A stretch of DNA of 42,178 bases, taken from assembly GCF_003073175.1 (NCBI RefSeq), contig NZ_QBBX01000009.1, positions 67,846-110,023 of the forward strand, read 5' to 3'. The notes below the pieces were generated by a model. That model was not told the origin of the DNA. It did no database searches and worked only from the letters and a program-made list of their open reading frames with translations. Position numbers and translations under genes: made by a program. Positions 15,843 to 25,065 of this stretch are shown here, piece after piece. Source of the DNA: Peribacillus acanthi (GTDB lineage Bacteria; Bacillota; Bacilli; Bacillales; DSM-1321). The number at the start of each line of letters is the position of its first letter. Positions within the stretch are counted from its first letter, which is position 1.

Positions 15843-16718
15843 ATGTCTGCAAAAATTATTGATGGTACAAGCATTGCTCAGGAAGTTCGCCAAGAAATCG
15901 CGGAAGAGGTTAAGAAGCTAAGGGATCAAAACATTGTTCCAGGTTTGGCTGTGATTTTAGTTGGGAACAACCAGGCTTCAAGAAGATATGTAACGATGAA
16001 GACTAAAGCTTGTAAGGATTTAGGGATGCATTCAGTCTTGATAGAGTTTCCTGAAGAACTGACTCAGGAAGAATTGCTTCTAAAAATAGAGGAGTTAAAT
16101 CATGATGATGCCATCCATGGTATTTTAGTGCAACTACCTCTACCTTCACAAATTGATGAAATCGCTGTAATCGATGCTATTTCTCCTGAAAAAGATGTAG
16201 ACGGATTCCATCCAATCAATATTGGGAAAATGATGACTGGCCAAGATACTTTCTATCCATGCACTCCTTATGGTGTTATGGTGATGCTTGAAAAGATTGG
16301 TTTCAATCCTGAAGGCAAGCATGCGGTTATTGTTGGTCGTAGCAATATTGTTGGGAAACCACAAGGTCAATTGTTGTTAAATCAAAATGCTACGGTTACT
16401 TACTGTCATTCCAAAACACAAGATCTTGAAGCATTTACGAAAAATGCCGACTTATTAGTTGTAGCAGTTGGGAAAAGGAATGTTATCCGACGTGAGCATG
16501 TAAAGCCAGGAGCAGTCGTTATCGATGTTGGAATGAATACAGATGATAATGGCAAGCTTTGTGGTGATGTTGACTTCGAAGGTGTAAAAGAAATCGCTTC
16601 TTACATCACCCCAGTTCCAAAAGGGGTTGGTCCTATGACCATTACTATGCTTTTATTCAATACTTTAAAATCTGCAAAGAACATATACTCACTTAAACTT
16701 GATACTTTAACGTGCTGA
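15843..16718 (+). CDS. folD: Bifunctional methylenetetrahydrofolate dehydrogenase/cyclohydrolase
   Basis: 291 residues from ATG 15843, 6 nt after GGGAG; an ATG at 15840 is too close to it. FolD interconverts 5,10-methylene-THF and 10-formyl-THF with NADP. Visible motifs are SRRYVTMKTKAC with the catalytic lysine, GILVQLPLP, the NADP loop GRSNIVGKP and PGAVVIDVG. The C-terminal motif, usually VPGGVGPMT, reads VPKGVGPMT here, a Gly to Lys change. A strong terminator follows. Confidence 0.95.
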   Translation: MSAKIIDGTSIAQEVRQEIAEEVKKLRDQNIVPGLAVILVGNNQASRRYVTMKTKACKDLGMHSVLIEFPEELTQEELLLKIEELNHDDAIHGILVQLPLPSQIDEIAVIDAISPEKDVDGFHPINIGKMMTGQDTFYPCTPYGVMVMLEKIGFNPEGKHAVIVGRSNIVGKPQGQLLLNQNATVTYCHSKTQDLEAFTKNADLLVVAVGKRNVIRREHVKPGAVVIDVGMNTDDNGKLCGDVDFEGVKEIASYITPVPKGVGPMTITMLLFNTLKSAKNIYSLKLDTLTC

Positions 16719-16741
16719 TAAACAGATTTTCTGTAATGTAT

Positions 16742-16778
16742 AAGCCCACTTGTTTATAATGAACAAGTGGGCTTTTAT
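16742..16778 (+). terminator. Intrinsic terminator after folD
   Basis: AAGCCCACTTGTT (16742-16754) pairs perfectly with AACAAGTGGGCTT (16762-16774), with a 7-nt loop, followed by TTTT. Confidence 0.92.
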
Positions 16779-16839
16779 ATAGACCTTCTTTTCGTGATAC
16801 GATAAGTAGTAAAGCACTAGGTAAAAGGAGTTTTTTTTA

Positions 16840-18195
16840 TTGGGCATACAACAATATTTGACAATTACTGCATTGACTAAATATATCAAAAGAAAATTTG
16901 ATGTGGATCATCATTTGCAGGATGTTTATGTAAAAGGAGAAATATCCAATTTCAAAAGACATTCTAGCGGTCATATGTATTTCACTTTAAAAGACGAAAA
17001 AAGCAGATTATTAGCAGTTATGTTTCATCATCATAATTCTTCATTGGTTTTCCAGCCAGAGAACGGTATGAATGTTTTAGTCAGAGGTGAAATATCAGTC
17101 TTTGAACAAAGTGGCCAATACCAAATCTATGTAAAAGAAATGAATACGGATGGTATCGGCGATTTATTTGTTCGGTTTGAACAACTGAAAAAAAAATTAT
17201 CTGATGAAGGATTATTTTCTCAACAATATAAAAAGCCAATTCCAAAATTCCCAAGAGCGATTGGAATCATCACTTCACCAACAGGAGCTGCCATTCGTGA
17301 TGTATTAACTACAATCGAACGTAGATACCCATTAGTGAAGGCTATTGTAATCCCTGCATTAGTCCAAGGGCCTAATGCTCCTGACTCCATTTGTAAAGCG
17401 ATTGAAAAAGCTAATGCCAGGGAAGATTTAGATGTATTGATTGTTGGTCGCGGTGGTGGCTCCATCGAAGAATTATGGGCTTTTAACGAAGAGAAAGTGG
17501 CAAAAGCAATCTTTCAATCAGATATTCCAATCATATCAGCAGTTGGTCATGAAACGGATACAACGATTGCGGATATGGTGGCTGATATAAGAGCTGCCAC
17601 TCCAACCGGTGCTGCTGAAATGGCGGTTCCATCCAAAGAAGAACTCTTAAATCGAATTCAAGTCCTGCAAAAAAGAAATAGAATGATCATGAACAAACTA
17701 TTTGTCCAAGCCCAATCGAAAGTCCTTCAATTGGAAAAATCGTATGCCTTTCGATATCCAAAAAAACTGTATGAGCAGAAGTTAGAACAGTTAGATAAAG
17801 AAGTAGAACGGTTAATAAAAGGGAGTACAAGGTATTTTCAACAGCAAAATGAGCAGTTTGAAACTCTTAAAGCTACTCTTAAGCGTCATCATCCACTTGC
17901 ATCCGTTGAAACTGCCAAACAAAATGTTGAAACATTAGGTAAAAATTTAGATAAGTATTTTAAATCGATAACCACATCTAAAGAAAAAGATTTAATCCAT
18001 ATTGTAAGTAGGCTATCCACGCTTAATCCACTGAGCATAATGGCAAGAGGATATAGTGTTGTTTTTAAGCAAAATGAAGAATTAATCAAAAGTAAATCAC
18101 AAGTTTCAAAAGGTGATACAATCGAAGTGGTCCTTAAAGATGGAAAACTTGAGTGTGAGGTCATGGATATTAAGGAGAGTGTAATATATGAATAA
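16840..18195 (+). CDS. xseA: Exodeoxyribonuclease VII large subunit
   Basis: 451 residues from TTG 16840, 9 nt after AAAAGGAG. An N-terminal OB-fold (about 5-100, with [23 protein letters not shown]) binds single-stranded DNA. The catalytic core follows ([14 protein letters not shown], then [15 protein letters not shown] and [28 protein letters not shown]). A long coiled-coil region near 260-400 binds the small subunits. The enzyme degrades single-stranded DNA from both ends. It overlaps xseB by 8 nt. Confidence 0.96.
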   Translation: MGIQQYLTITALTKYIKRKFDVDHHLQDVYVKGEISNFKRHSSGHMYFTLKDEKSRLLAVMFHHHNSSLVFQPENGMNVLVRGEISVFEQSGQYQIYVKEMNTDGIGDLFVRFEQLKKKLSDEGLFSQQYKKPIPKFPRAIGIITSPTGAAIRDVLTTIERRYPLVKAIVIPALVQGPNAPDSICKAIEKANAREDLDVLIVGRGGGSIEELWAFNEEKVAKAIFQSDIPIISAVGHETDTTIADMVADIRAATPTGAAEMAVPSKEELLNRIQVLQKRNRMIMNKLFVQAQSKVLQLEKSYAFRYPKKLYEQKLEQLDKEVERLIKGSTRYFQQQNEQFETLKATLKRHHPLASVETAKQNVETLGKNLDKYFKSITTSKEKDLIHIVSRLSTLNPLSIMARGYSVVFKQNEELIKSKSQVSKGDTIEVVLKDGKLECEVMDIKESVIYE

Positions 18196-18418
18196 AGAAA
18201 AAAAATTAACGTTTGAAGAAGCATTAAAAGAGCTAGAAACGATCGTAGATCATCTAGAAGAAGGAGATGTACCTCTAGAAGAAGCAATTGCCATATATAA
18301 AAAAGGAATGGATTTATCTAAGCTTTGTCACCAAAAACTTGAATCTGTCCAAAAGCAATTGGTTGAAATAATGAATGAAGATGGTGAATTACAGCCATTT
18401 GTCATGAAAGAGGAGTGA
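18188..18418 (+). CDS. xseB: Exodeoxyribonuclease VII small subunit
   Basis: 76 residues, the usual size. The sequence [35 protein letters not shown] is the family signature of two antiparallel helices. Several copies attach to the XseA coiled coil and are needed for activity. AAGGAG lies inside the end of xseA, about 8 nt ahead of the ATG, so the two are coupled. Its end carries the ribosome site of ispA. Confidence 0.95.
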   Translation: MNKEKKLTFEEALKELETIVDHLEEGDVPLEEAIAIYKKGMDLSKLCHQKLESVQKQLVEIMNEDGELQPFVMKEE

Positions 18419-18423
18419 AAGTC

Positions 18424-19314
18424 ATGGTTTTTTCTTCTTTTTCTAATTTTGCAAACCATTGTAAAAAAACAGTGGATCAGGAATTGCTGAATTTTGTTAA
18501 TGAACTTTCAATTCCCAAGACTTTGAAAGAAGCCATGATCTATTCTCTTGAAGCAGGGGGAAAAAGAATTCGTCCTTTATTATTATTTGCAGTCTTGGCT
18601 TCTTTCCAGAAGGATTTAAAACTCGGGATTCCAGCTGCATGTGCTATTGAAATGATTCATACCTATTCATTAATACACGATGATTTGCCTAGCATGGATA
18701 ATGATGATTTGAGAAGAGGTAAACCGACCAATCATATCGTTTTTGGTGAAGCGATGGCAATCCTCGCAGGAGATGCTTTATTAACCCAAAGCTTTGAGAT
18801 TTTATCGAAAAATGATAGCGCTCTTACATCAGAAATTCAAATCAAACTTATTCAATTAATTTCTAACTCAGCTGGTGCATCGGGCATGGTTGGTGGACAA
18901 GTTGCTGATATGGAAGGTGAAAATAAACAGCTTACCTTAGAAGAATTACGTTATATCCATAAGCATAAAACCGGCCAGCTTCTTGTTGCTTCAGTTATGG
19001 CTGGGGCTATTCTAGCGGGGGCTTCCGACGTACAAGTCTATCACTTAAAACGGTTTGCTGAGCATGTAGGACTAGCTTTTCAAATAAAGGATGACATCCT
19101 AGATATAGAAGGGCTGGAAGAATTAATAGGTAAAAAGGTCGGCAGTGATATCGCTAATCAAAAAAGTACTTATCCATCGTTATTAGGTTTGGAAGGTGCT
19201 AAGGAAATGCTTGTGAGTGAAGTATTATCAGCAAAAGATCATATTACAAATACTGGTCTGAATGCTCCATTACTTCATTCGTTAGTCGATTTAATTGCAG
19301 AGCGTGATCATTAA
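18424..19314 (+). CDS. ispA: Farnesyl diphosphate synthase (short-chain polyprenyl synthase)
   Basis: 296 residues from ATG 18424, 8 nt after GAGGAG; a GTG at 18415 overlaps the xseB stop but has no room for a ribosome site. It joins isopentenyl diphosphate to DMAPP and GPP to give farnesyl diphosphate. The first Asp-rich motif is DDLPSMDNDDLRRG and the second is KDDILD; the GGKRIRP segment binds diphosphate. It is in the usual context between xseB and dxs, supplying precursors for undecaprenol, heme and quinones. Confidence 0.95.
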   Translation: MVFSSFSNFANHCKKTVDQELLNFVNELSIPKTLKEAMIYSLEAGGKRIRPLLLFAVLASFQKDLKLGIPAACAIEMIHTYSLIHDDLPSMDNDDLRRGKPTNHIVFGEAMAILAGDALLTQSFEILSKNDSALTSEIQIKLIQLISNSAGASGMVGGQVADMEGENKQLTLEELRYIHKHKTGQLLVASVMAGAILAGASDVQVYHLKRFAEHVGLAFQIKDDILDIEGLEELIGKKVGSDIANQKSTYPSLLGLEGAKEMLVSEVLSAKDHITNTGLNAPLLHSLVDLIAERDH

Positions 19315-19372
19315 AAGGCATGGTTTGAGAAGAAATCCATTATATGTTATATTAATAAATAAATTTCCCTTT

Positions 19373-19397
19373 AGGCTTGCAATAAAGCAAGCCTTTT
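19373..19397 (+). terminator. Intrinsic terminator between ispA and dxs
   Basis: AGGCTTGC (19373-19380) pairs with GCAAGCCT (19387-19394) with a 6-nt loop and a short T-run. dxs therefore probably has its own promoter in 19400-19485, which I could not place. Confidence 0.75.
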
Positions 19398-19494
19398 AGT
19401 TTAGTTTACTCTATCAAACTAATGTAATAAACATATAAACCCAATTACTAAAAACTTCTTACATATTAAGAAAAATAGAAAGTGAGTGATCCTA

Positions 19495-21390
19495 TTGGAT
19501 CTTCTGTCGATAAAAGACCCGCGCTTTTTAAAGGACATGAATATAGAACAACTAGAAAAATTAAGTGAGGAAGTTCGCCAGTTCCTTATTGAAAAGTTAT
19601 CCGTAACAGGGGGTCATATCGGTCCAAATCTTGGTGTTGTAGAGCTGACAATCGCTTTACATAAAGTATTTACAAGTCCAAGAGATAAAATTATTTGGGA
19701 TGTTGGACATCAATCTTATGTTCATAAAATTCTGACTGGCCGTGCATGCGAATTTGATACACTTCGCCAATATAAAGGGTTGTGCGGATTTCCTAAACGG
19801 AACGAAAGCGAACATGACGTATGGGAAACCGGTCATAGTTCAACCTCTTTATCTGCTGCCATGGGAATGGCCATTTCAAGAGATTTAAAAAATGAAAAGA
19901 GCTATGTTTTGCCTGTCATCGGAGATGGTGCCTTAACGGGGGGAATGGCATTAGAAGCTCTGAATCATATTGGCCATGAAAAGAAAGATATGATTGTCAT
20001 ATTGAATGATAATGAAATGTCGATTGCGCCTAATGTTGGAGCCTTGCATAATGTCCTTGGTCAACTGAGGACTGCAGGGAAATACAATTGGGTGAAGGAT
20101 GAACTTGAGTACTTGTTGAAGAAAATTCCAGCTGTAGGAGGAAAACTAGCTTCAACTGCTGAACGTGTAAAGGATAGTTTGAAATACCTATTTGTCTCTG
20201 GAATGTTTTTTGAAGAATTAGGTTTTACCTACCTAGGGCCTGTTGATGGACATAATTATGAAGACTTGCTTGAAAATCTTCATTATGCAAAGAAAACATC
20301 AGGTCCTGTACTTTTACATGTAATTACGAAAAAAGGAAAAGGTTATCACCCTGCTGAATCGGACAAAACAGGTACATGGCACGGTACCGGTCCATACAAG
20401 ATTGAAACAGGTGATTTTGTTAAACCGAAACAAGCACCTCCAGCATGGAGCTCATTGGTAAGTGAAACCGTGAGAAAGCTTGCGCGTGAAGATGACCGAA
20501 TCGTAGCTATAACACCTGCTATGCCAGTTGGATCGAAATTAGAAGGGTTTGCATCTGAATTTCCAGATCGTATGTTTGATGTAGGTATTGCTGAACAGCA
20601 TGCTACAACAGTTGCAGCAGGAATTGCAACCCAAAATATGAAACCATTCCTTGCAATATATTCCACATTCCTGCAAAGGGCATATGATCAAGTTGTTCAT
20701 GATATCTGTAGGCAAAACTTAAATGTATTTATAGGTATTGATCGTGCAGGTCTTGTAGGAGCAGATGGAGAAACGCATCAGGGTGTATTTGATATTGCCT
20801 TCTTGCGACATCTTCCTAACCTTGTTCTTATGATGCCTAAAGACGAAAATGAAGGACAACATATGGTCAACACAGCTGTTAATTATGATGATGGACCTAT
20901 CGCACTGCGCTTTCCAAGAGGTAATGGTTATGGCGTAAAAATGGATGAAAAATTAATACAAATTCCTATTGGTACATGGGAAGTGCTAAAAGAAGGTACT
21001 GACGCTGTCATTCTAACTTTTGGAACAACCATTCCGATGTGTATGGAAGCCGCAGAGCTCCTTGAAAAACAAGGGGTTTCAGTCAGAGTTGTTAATGCAC
21101 GATTTATTAAGCCGATGGATGTAGAGATGTTAAAATCAATTTTTGCTGAAGGACTTCCGATATTAACTGTTGAAGAGGCTTGCCTACAAGGTGGTTTTGG
21201 AAGTGGTGTCTTAGAACATGCTGAAGAAATGGGAGTATATGGTCATCCGATTAGAAGAATGGGAATTCCTGACCGTTTCATTGAACATGGCAATGTAGAC
21301 CAACTTTTAGAAGAAATTGATCTAACATCTAAAGCAATTAGTGAAAAAATTACAGCTATGGTTCCAAAGAAAAAACAACAAAGGGCATAA
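19495..21390 (+). CDS. dxs: 1-deoxy-D-xylulose-5-phosphate synthase
   Basis: 631 residues from TTG 19495 ([16 protein letters not shown]), which matches the B. subtilis N-terminus; an in-frame GTG at 19486 would add three residues. The thiamine-diphosphate enzyme condenses pyruvate and glyceraldehyde 3-phosphate in the first step of the MEP isoprenoid pathway. The ThDP site [18 protein letters not shown]...NDNEMS, the [10 protein letters not shown]-type start ([15 protein letters not shown]) and the transketolase-type [10 protein letters not shown] motif are present. It lies next to ispA, so successive isoprenoid steps are encoded side by side. Confidence 0.97.
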   Translation: MDLLSIKDPRFLKDMNIEQLEKLSEEVRQFLIEKLSVTGGHIGPNLGVVELTIALHKVFTSPRDKIIWDVGHQSYVHKILTGRACEFDTLRQYKGLCGFPKRNESEHDVWETGHSSTSLSAAMGMAISRDLKNEKSYVLPVIGDGALTGGMALEALNHIGHEKKDMIVILNDNEMSIAPNVGALHNVLGQLRTAGKYNWVKDELEYLLKKIPAVGGKLASTAERVKDSLKYLFVSGMFFEELGFTYLGPVDGHNYEDLLENLHYAKKTSGPVLLHVITKKGKGYHPAESDKTGTWHGTGPYKIETGDFVKPKQAPPAWSSLVSETVRKLAREDDRIVAITPAMPVGSKLEGFASEFPDRMFDVGIAEQHATTVAAGIATQNMKPFLAIYSTFLQRAYDQVVHDICRQNLNVFIGIDRAGLVGADGETHQGVFDIAFLRHLPNLVLMMPKDENEGQHMVNTAVNYDDGPIALRFPRGNGYGVKMDEKLIQIPIGTWEVLKEGTDAVILTFGTTIPMCMEAAELLEKQGVSVRVVNARFIKPMDVEMLKSIFAEGLPILTVEEACLQGGFGSGVLEHAEEMGVYGHPIRRMGIPDRFIEHGNVDQLLEEIDLTSKAISEKITAMVPKKKQQRA

Positions 21391-21394
21391 TTCA

Positions 21395-22234
21395 ATGAAA
21401 GTAAAAAAGGAACGAATTGATATATTACTTGTTGAGCAAGGTCTTGCTGAAACAAGAGAAAAAGCTAAAAGAGCTATAATGGCTGGTTTAGTTTATTGTA
21501 ACGAAGAGCGCTTAGATAAACCGGGAGAAAAAATCCCGGCTGACTCCATCCTTACTGTAAAAGGACAAGTGATGCCTTATGTGTCTAGAGGTGGATTTAA
21601 GCTTGAGAAAGCATTAAAAGAATTCGACCTAATGGTAGATGGCAAAGTACTATTAGATATTGGTGCTTCAACTGGTGGATTCACTGATTGTGCATTGCAA
21701 AATGGTGCGAAAATGTCTTATGCATTAGACGTGGGATATAACCAGTTGGCATGGAAATTACGACAAGACGAACGTGTAGTTGTAATGGAACGGACAAATT
21801 TCAGATATGTTACTCCTGCGGACTTGGCTGGAGAAATGCCTAATTTTGCAAGCATCGATGTTTCTTTTATTTCCTTGACCTTAATTCTCCCTGTATTGAA
21901 GACATTACTAGTCCCAAATAGTGATGTGGTAGCCCTCATCAAACCGCAATTTGAAGCGGGTAGGGATCAAGTAGGGAAAAAGGGGATTGTCAGGGATAAA
22001 AAAGTTCACCGGCAGGTTATTGATAAAATCATCACTTTCTCTGTCGGGTTGGGGTATGATGTGAAAAATCTTTCTTTCTCCCCTATTACGGGTGGAGATG
22101 GCAATATAGAATTCTTAGTTCACCTTTCATGGACAGGCGATAAAGAACAAGGTGCCGTTTTAATACCAGCTTCTATTGAGGAAGTTGTAGATAGCGCCCA
22201 TGCCCAATTAAAAAAAGAGACAAGCGAAACATAA
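21395..22234 (+). CDS. yqxC: TlyA-type rRNA 2'-O-methyltransferase family protein (YqxC)
   Basis: 279 residues from ATG 21395, four bases after the dxs stop. An N-terminal S4 RNA-binding domain (about 5-65: RIDILLVEQGLAETREKAKRAIMAGLVY) is followed by an FtsJ-like SAM methyltransferase domain. That domain has the SAM motif LLDIGASTGGFTDCAL (near residue 87), DVSFISLTLILP, and LIKPQFEAGRDQVGKKGIVRD. TlyA of mycobacteria methylates 16S and 23S rRNA; older annotations call this family hemolysin. The rRNA target here is inferred. A perfect palindromic terminator follows. Confidence 0.9.
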   Translation: MKVKKERIDILLVEQGLAETREKAKRAIMAGLVYCNEERLDKPGEKIPADSILTVKGQVMPYVSRGGFKLEKALKEFDLMVDGKVLLDIGASTGGFTDCALQNGAKMSYALDVGYNQLAWKLRQDERVVVMERTNFRYVTPADLAGEMPNFASIDVSFISLTLILPVLKTLLVPNSDVVALIKPQFEAGRDQVGKKGIVRDKKVHRQVIDKIITFSVGLGYDVKNLSFSPITGGDGNIEFLVHLSWTGDKEQGAVLIPASIEEVVDSAHAQLKKETSET

Positions 22235-22243
22235 CATTGTAGT

Positions 22244-22275
22244 AGGCCTGATTCTAATTAGAATCAGGCCTTTTT
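22244..22275 (+). terminator. Intrinsic terminator after yqxC
   Basis: 22244-22271 is a perfect 28-bp palindrome (AGGCCTGATTCT paired across a central AATT), followed by a T-run. Confidence 0.92.
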
Positions 22276-22585
22276 CATAATAACAGAATTTATATAGTTG
22301 GTTTGATGTATGAAGGGGAAGCGTCCAAATTCCCCATTTTTTCGTGTCTTGGAGGACAAGTGAATCCAAAGTTCTACAGGAGCGTATATGTTAAAAGTAC
22401 AAAATTTCGGAATTCCATTAAAACCAAAAAATATTTTGATTTATGCATACTGTTGATTGAAGCGAATGAGGGAAAACGGCTTGGGTTAACCCCAAATCAA
22501 AATAGAATGAGCAGGGATTACCCGGATTTTCTTATCACTCCGATATTAATTTTATCTTTGATTACTTCATAAAATAACCGGAATA
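22276..22585. other. Gap between yqxC and argR; hairpin and an unconvincing small frame
   Basis: A GGGGAA...TTCCCC hairpin (22317-22335) is followed by a T-rich stretch. A 70-codon frame from GTG 22360 to 22572 has GGAGG only 4 nt upstream, an odd amino acid mix and no recognisable family. I do not call it a gene. Nothing else is seen. Confidence 0.4.
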
Positions 22586-22626
22586 TGACGTTTAAGGTTG
22601 AATCTTGTATAATTACGTATACAAGG
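22586..22626 (+). promoter_or_regulatory. argR promoter with overlapping inverted repeat
   Basis: ATGACG (22586-22591) and a perfect TATAAT (22609-22614) with a 17-bp spacer. The -10 is covered by a perfect inverted repeat, CTTGTATA (22605-22612) and TATACAAG (22619-22626), a likely operator. It lacks the spacing of a classical ARG box, so the regulator is unknown. Confidence 0.55.
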
Positions 22627-22700
22627 TATGAAAAAAAGGGTATCATTTTATGCGAAACAAGATAATTTTTCTTCAAACATGCCATATTTAGAGGTGCTTA

Positions 22701-23150
22701 ATGAACAAGGGACAACGCCATATTAAAATACGTGAAATTATTGCAAATAACGATATTGAAACACAGGATGATTTAGTGGATGAACTGAAGAATGCGGGCT
22801 TTAACGTTACGCAGGCAACCGTCTCACGTGACATTAAGGAACTGCATCTTGTGAAAGTACCATTAATGGACGGTAGATACAAATATAGTCTACCTGCTGA
22901 TCAAAGATTTAATCCACTGCAAAAGTTAAAGAGATCCTTAATTGATGCATTTATTCGTATTGATTATGCAAGTCATTTATTAGTTATGAAAACATTGCCA
23001 GGAAACGCACAAGCGATTGGAGCTTTGATTGATAATTTAGATTGGGAAGAAATCCTTGGGACAATCTGTGGCGACGATACGTGCTTGATCATTTGTAGGA
23101 CACCCGAGGACACACAAATCATTTCACAACGTTTCCTAGACATGCTCTAA
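22701..23150 (+). CDS. argR: Arginine repressor ArgR/AhrC
   Basis: 149 residues. The N-terminal winged helix-turn-helix ([47 protein letters not shown]) and the C-terminal arginine-binding domain with [14 protein letters not shown] are complete. It represses arginine synthesis and activates arginine breakdown, with arginine as corepressor. GAGGTG precedes the ATG. It lies just ahead of recN, as is usual in Firmicutes. Confidence 0.96.
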   Translation: MNKGQRHIKIREIIANNDIETQDDLVDELKNAGFNVTQATVSRDIKELHLVKVPLMDGRYKYSLPADQRFNPLQKLKRSLIDAFIRIDYASHLLVMKTLPGNAQAIGALIDNLDWEEILGTICGDDTCLIICRTPEDTQIISQRFLDML

Positions 23151-23169
23151 AAAATAGAGGTGATATAAT

Positions 23170-24897
23170 TTGCTAATTGAGCTATCGATCAAAAATTTTG
23201 CTATCATTGAGGCCCTTTCCATTTCTTTTAGGAAGGGTTTAACTGTATTGACTGGTGAAACAGGTGCCGGAAAATCCATTATCATTGATGCCATCAATTT
23301 GTTAGCTGGTGGACGTGGTTCATCAGAATTTGTCCGTCATGGAGAAGAAAAAGCTGAATTAGAGGGACTCTTCTCAATTGATGAATCGAAACATCAGGTA
23401 AAAGATAAAGCGGATGAGTTTGGCATAGATATATCAGAAGGAATGATCGTCTTACGTCGAGATATTTCAGAGTCAGGAAAAAGTATTTGTCGTATAAACG
23501 GAAAATTAGTTACACTCTCCATTTTACGTGAAATTGGACGATCGCTTATTGATATTCATGGCCAACATGAACACCAAGAGTTAATGGCCAATAGTTTCCA
23601 TTTGCCACTTTTAGACCAATTTGGAGCAGAGAAAATCACAGATGCGCTACAAGATTATCAAATGTTGTACCGGAATTATGATGAACTGAAAAAGCAATGG
23701 GAAAATTTGAATCAAAATGAACAACAAATGGCCCATAGATTGGATTTAATTAAATTTCAAGTGGAAGAAATAAAAAAAGCAGACTTGAAATTAAATGAAG
23801 ATGATGAACTTCTTGAAGAAAAAAAGAAAATTAATAATTTTGAACGGATTTATGAGGGGTTGACTACTGCCTATCAATCTTTACGGGGTGATCAACGTGC
23901 GATGGATTGGCTTGCAAGAGCTATGGAAGAGCTCGACGAGGCAGCGGCACTTGACCCTAATTATAAAAGTTCTTCTGAGCAGGTTTCAAATAGCTTCTAC
24001 ATATTAGAAGAGGTTGCGTCAACTATACGTTCCAATCTAGATCTTTTGGAATATGATCCGGAGCGTCTAGAAATGATTGAAAGCCGATTAAATGAATTAA
24101 ACGGCTTAAAAAGAAAATATGGGAAAAGTATTGAGGATATTTTGGCCTATTTCCATAAAATAGAAAGTGAAATGGAAACCATTCAAAACCGTGAAGTGCA
24201 TGTTAGTCAACTAGAAAAACAAATTTCAGTAGTGAAAAGCGATTTATTGTTTAAAGCAGCTACTTTATCGAAGCTAAGACAGTCATTTGCAGATAATTTG
24301 ACGACATATATCCATCAAGAATTAAAAGAGCTATATATGGAAAAGACCGTTTTTGAGGTTCGCTTCTTGCAAAAGGGAAGTGATAAGAATGAAGACAACA
24401 TCCAAATCAGAAAAAATGGTTTAGATGAAGTGGAGTTTTTTCTTTCAACCAATCCTGGTGAACCATTGAAACCTTTGTCCAAAGTAGCCTCAGGTGGTGA
24501 GCTTTCGCGTATCATGCTCGCTTTAAAAAATATATTCTCGAAACATCAAGGTATTACGTCCATTATTTTTGACGAAGTAGATACTGGTGTCAGTGGAAGA
24601 GTCGCTCAGTCAATAGGAGAGAAGATCTACCGAGTTGCTGTTGATTCGCAAGTCCTGTGTATTTCTCATTTGCCACAGGTTGCCGCACTTGCGGACACGC
24701 ATCTATTCATATCTAAAGAAATGGAAAAGGGTAGAACTAGAACAAGTGTTAAGGCTTTAAATGAAGATGAACAAATTAAAGAAATCGGTCGGATGATTTC
24801 TGGTGTAGAAATAACTGAATTGACAAAACAACATGCTAAGGAACTTCTTGAGCAAGCGGGATTGCTCAAAGAGCGTTTTGCCAACCTATCCGTTTAA
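23170..24897 (+). CDS. recN: DNA repair protein RecN
   Basis: 575 residues, full length, from TTG 23170 behind GAGGTGATAT. This SMC-like ATPase acts early at double-strand breaks. Walker A is GETGAGKS (about residues 30-37). A long coiled coil spans about 150-380. The ABC signature SGGELSRIMLA and Walker B IIFDEVDTGVSG are in the C-terminal half. It starts 19 bp after argR, so it is probably co-transcribed. I did not find an SOS box close to it. Confidence 0.97.
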   Translation: MLIELSIKNFAIIEALSISFRKGLTVLTGETGAGKSIIIDAINLLAGGRGSSEFVRHGEEKAELEGLFSIDESKHQVKDKADEFGIDISEGMIVLRRDISESGKSICRINGKLVTLSILREIGRSLIDIHGQHEHQELMANSFHLPLLDQFGAEKITDALQDYQMLYRNYDELKKQWENLNQNEQQMAHRLDLIKFQVEEIKKADLKLNEDDELLEEKKKINNFERIYEGLTTAYQSLRGDQRAMDWLARAMEELDEAAALDPNYKSSSEQVSNSFYILEEVASTIRSNLDLLEYDPERLEMIESRLNELNGLKRKYGKSIEDILAYFHKIESEMETIQNREVHVSQLEKQISVVKSDLLFKAATLSKLRQSFADNLTTYIHQELKELYMEKTVFEVRFLQKGSDKNEDNIQIRKNGLDEVEFFLSTNPGEPLKPLSKVASGGELSRIMLALKNIFSKHQGITSIIFDEVDTGVSGRVAQSIGEKIYRVAVDSQVLCISHLPQVAALADTHLFISKEMEKGRTRTSVKALNEDEQIKEIGRMISGVEITELTKQHAKELLEQAGLLKERFANLSV

Positions 24898-24944
24898 AAG
24901 TATAATCCACCAAATCAAATTTATACTAACAGATTAAATGAAAT

Positions 24945-24970
24945 GCTATCCAAAAACGGATAGCTTTTAT
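24945..24970 (+). terminator. Intrinsic terminator after recN
   Basis: GCTATCC (24945-24951) pairs with GGATAGC (24958-24964), 6-nt loop, followed by TTTTATTTGTTT. Confidence 0.75.
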
Positions 24971-24982
24971 TTGTTTCTAGGG

Positions 24983-25012
24983 TTATAAATGAGGTTTTGA
25001 AAGGCAAGATTA
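24983..25012 (+). promoter_or_regulatory. Possible forespore (sigma-F/sigma-G type) promoter of spoIVB
   Basis: TTATA (24983-24987) and GGCAAGATTA (25003-25012) with a 15-bp spacer fit the sigma-F pattern GYATA-N15-GGnnAnAHTR with one mismatch. They are about 50 bp upstream of the start. spoIVB is a forespore gene, transcribed by sigma-F weakly and sigma-G strongly in B. subtilis. Confidence 0.5.
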
Positions 25013-25065
25013 AAAGTGTAGCCATAAACAGTGTGTGTGGATTAGAAGCGAGGAGAGTGAATAGT

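Noticed and set aside
22303-22572. Small open frame (up to 89 codons; 70 from GTG 22360) between yqxC and argR
   Set aside because: Ribosome site spacing is poor, codon use is unlike the neighbours, no family is recognised, and a hairpin lies at its 5' end.
22605-22626. Classical ARG box upstream of argR
   Set aside because: The inverted repeat does not have the TGAAT-N4-ATTCA arrangement; left as an operator of unknown type.
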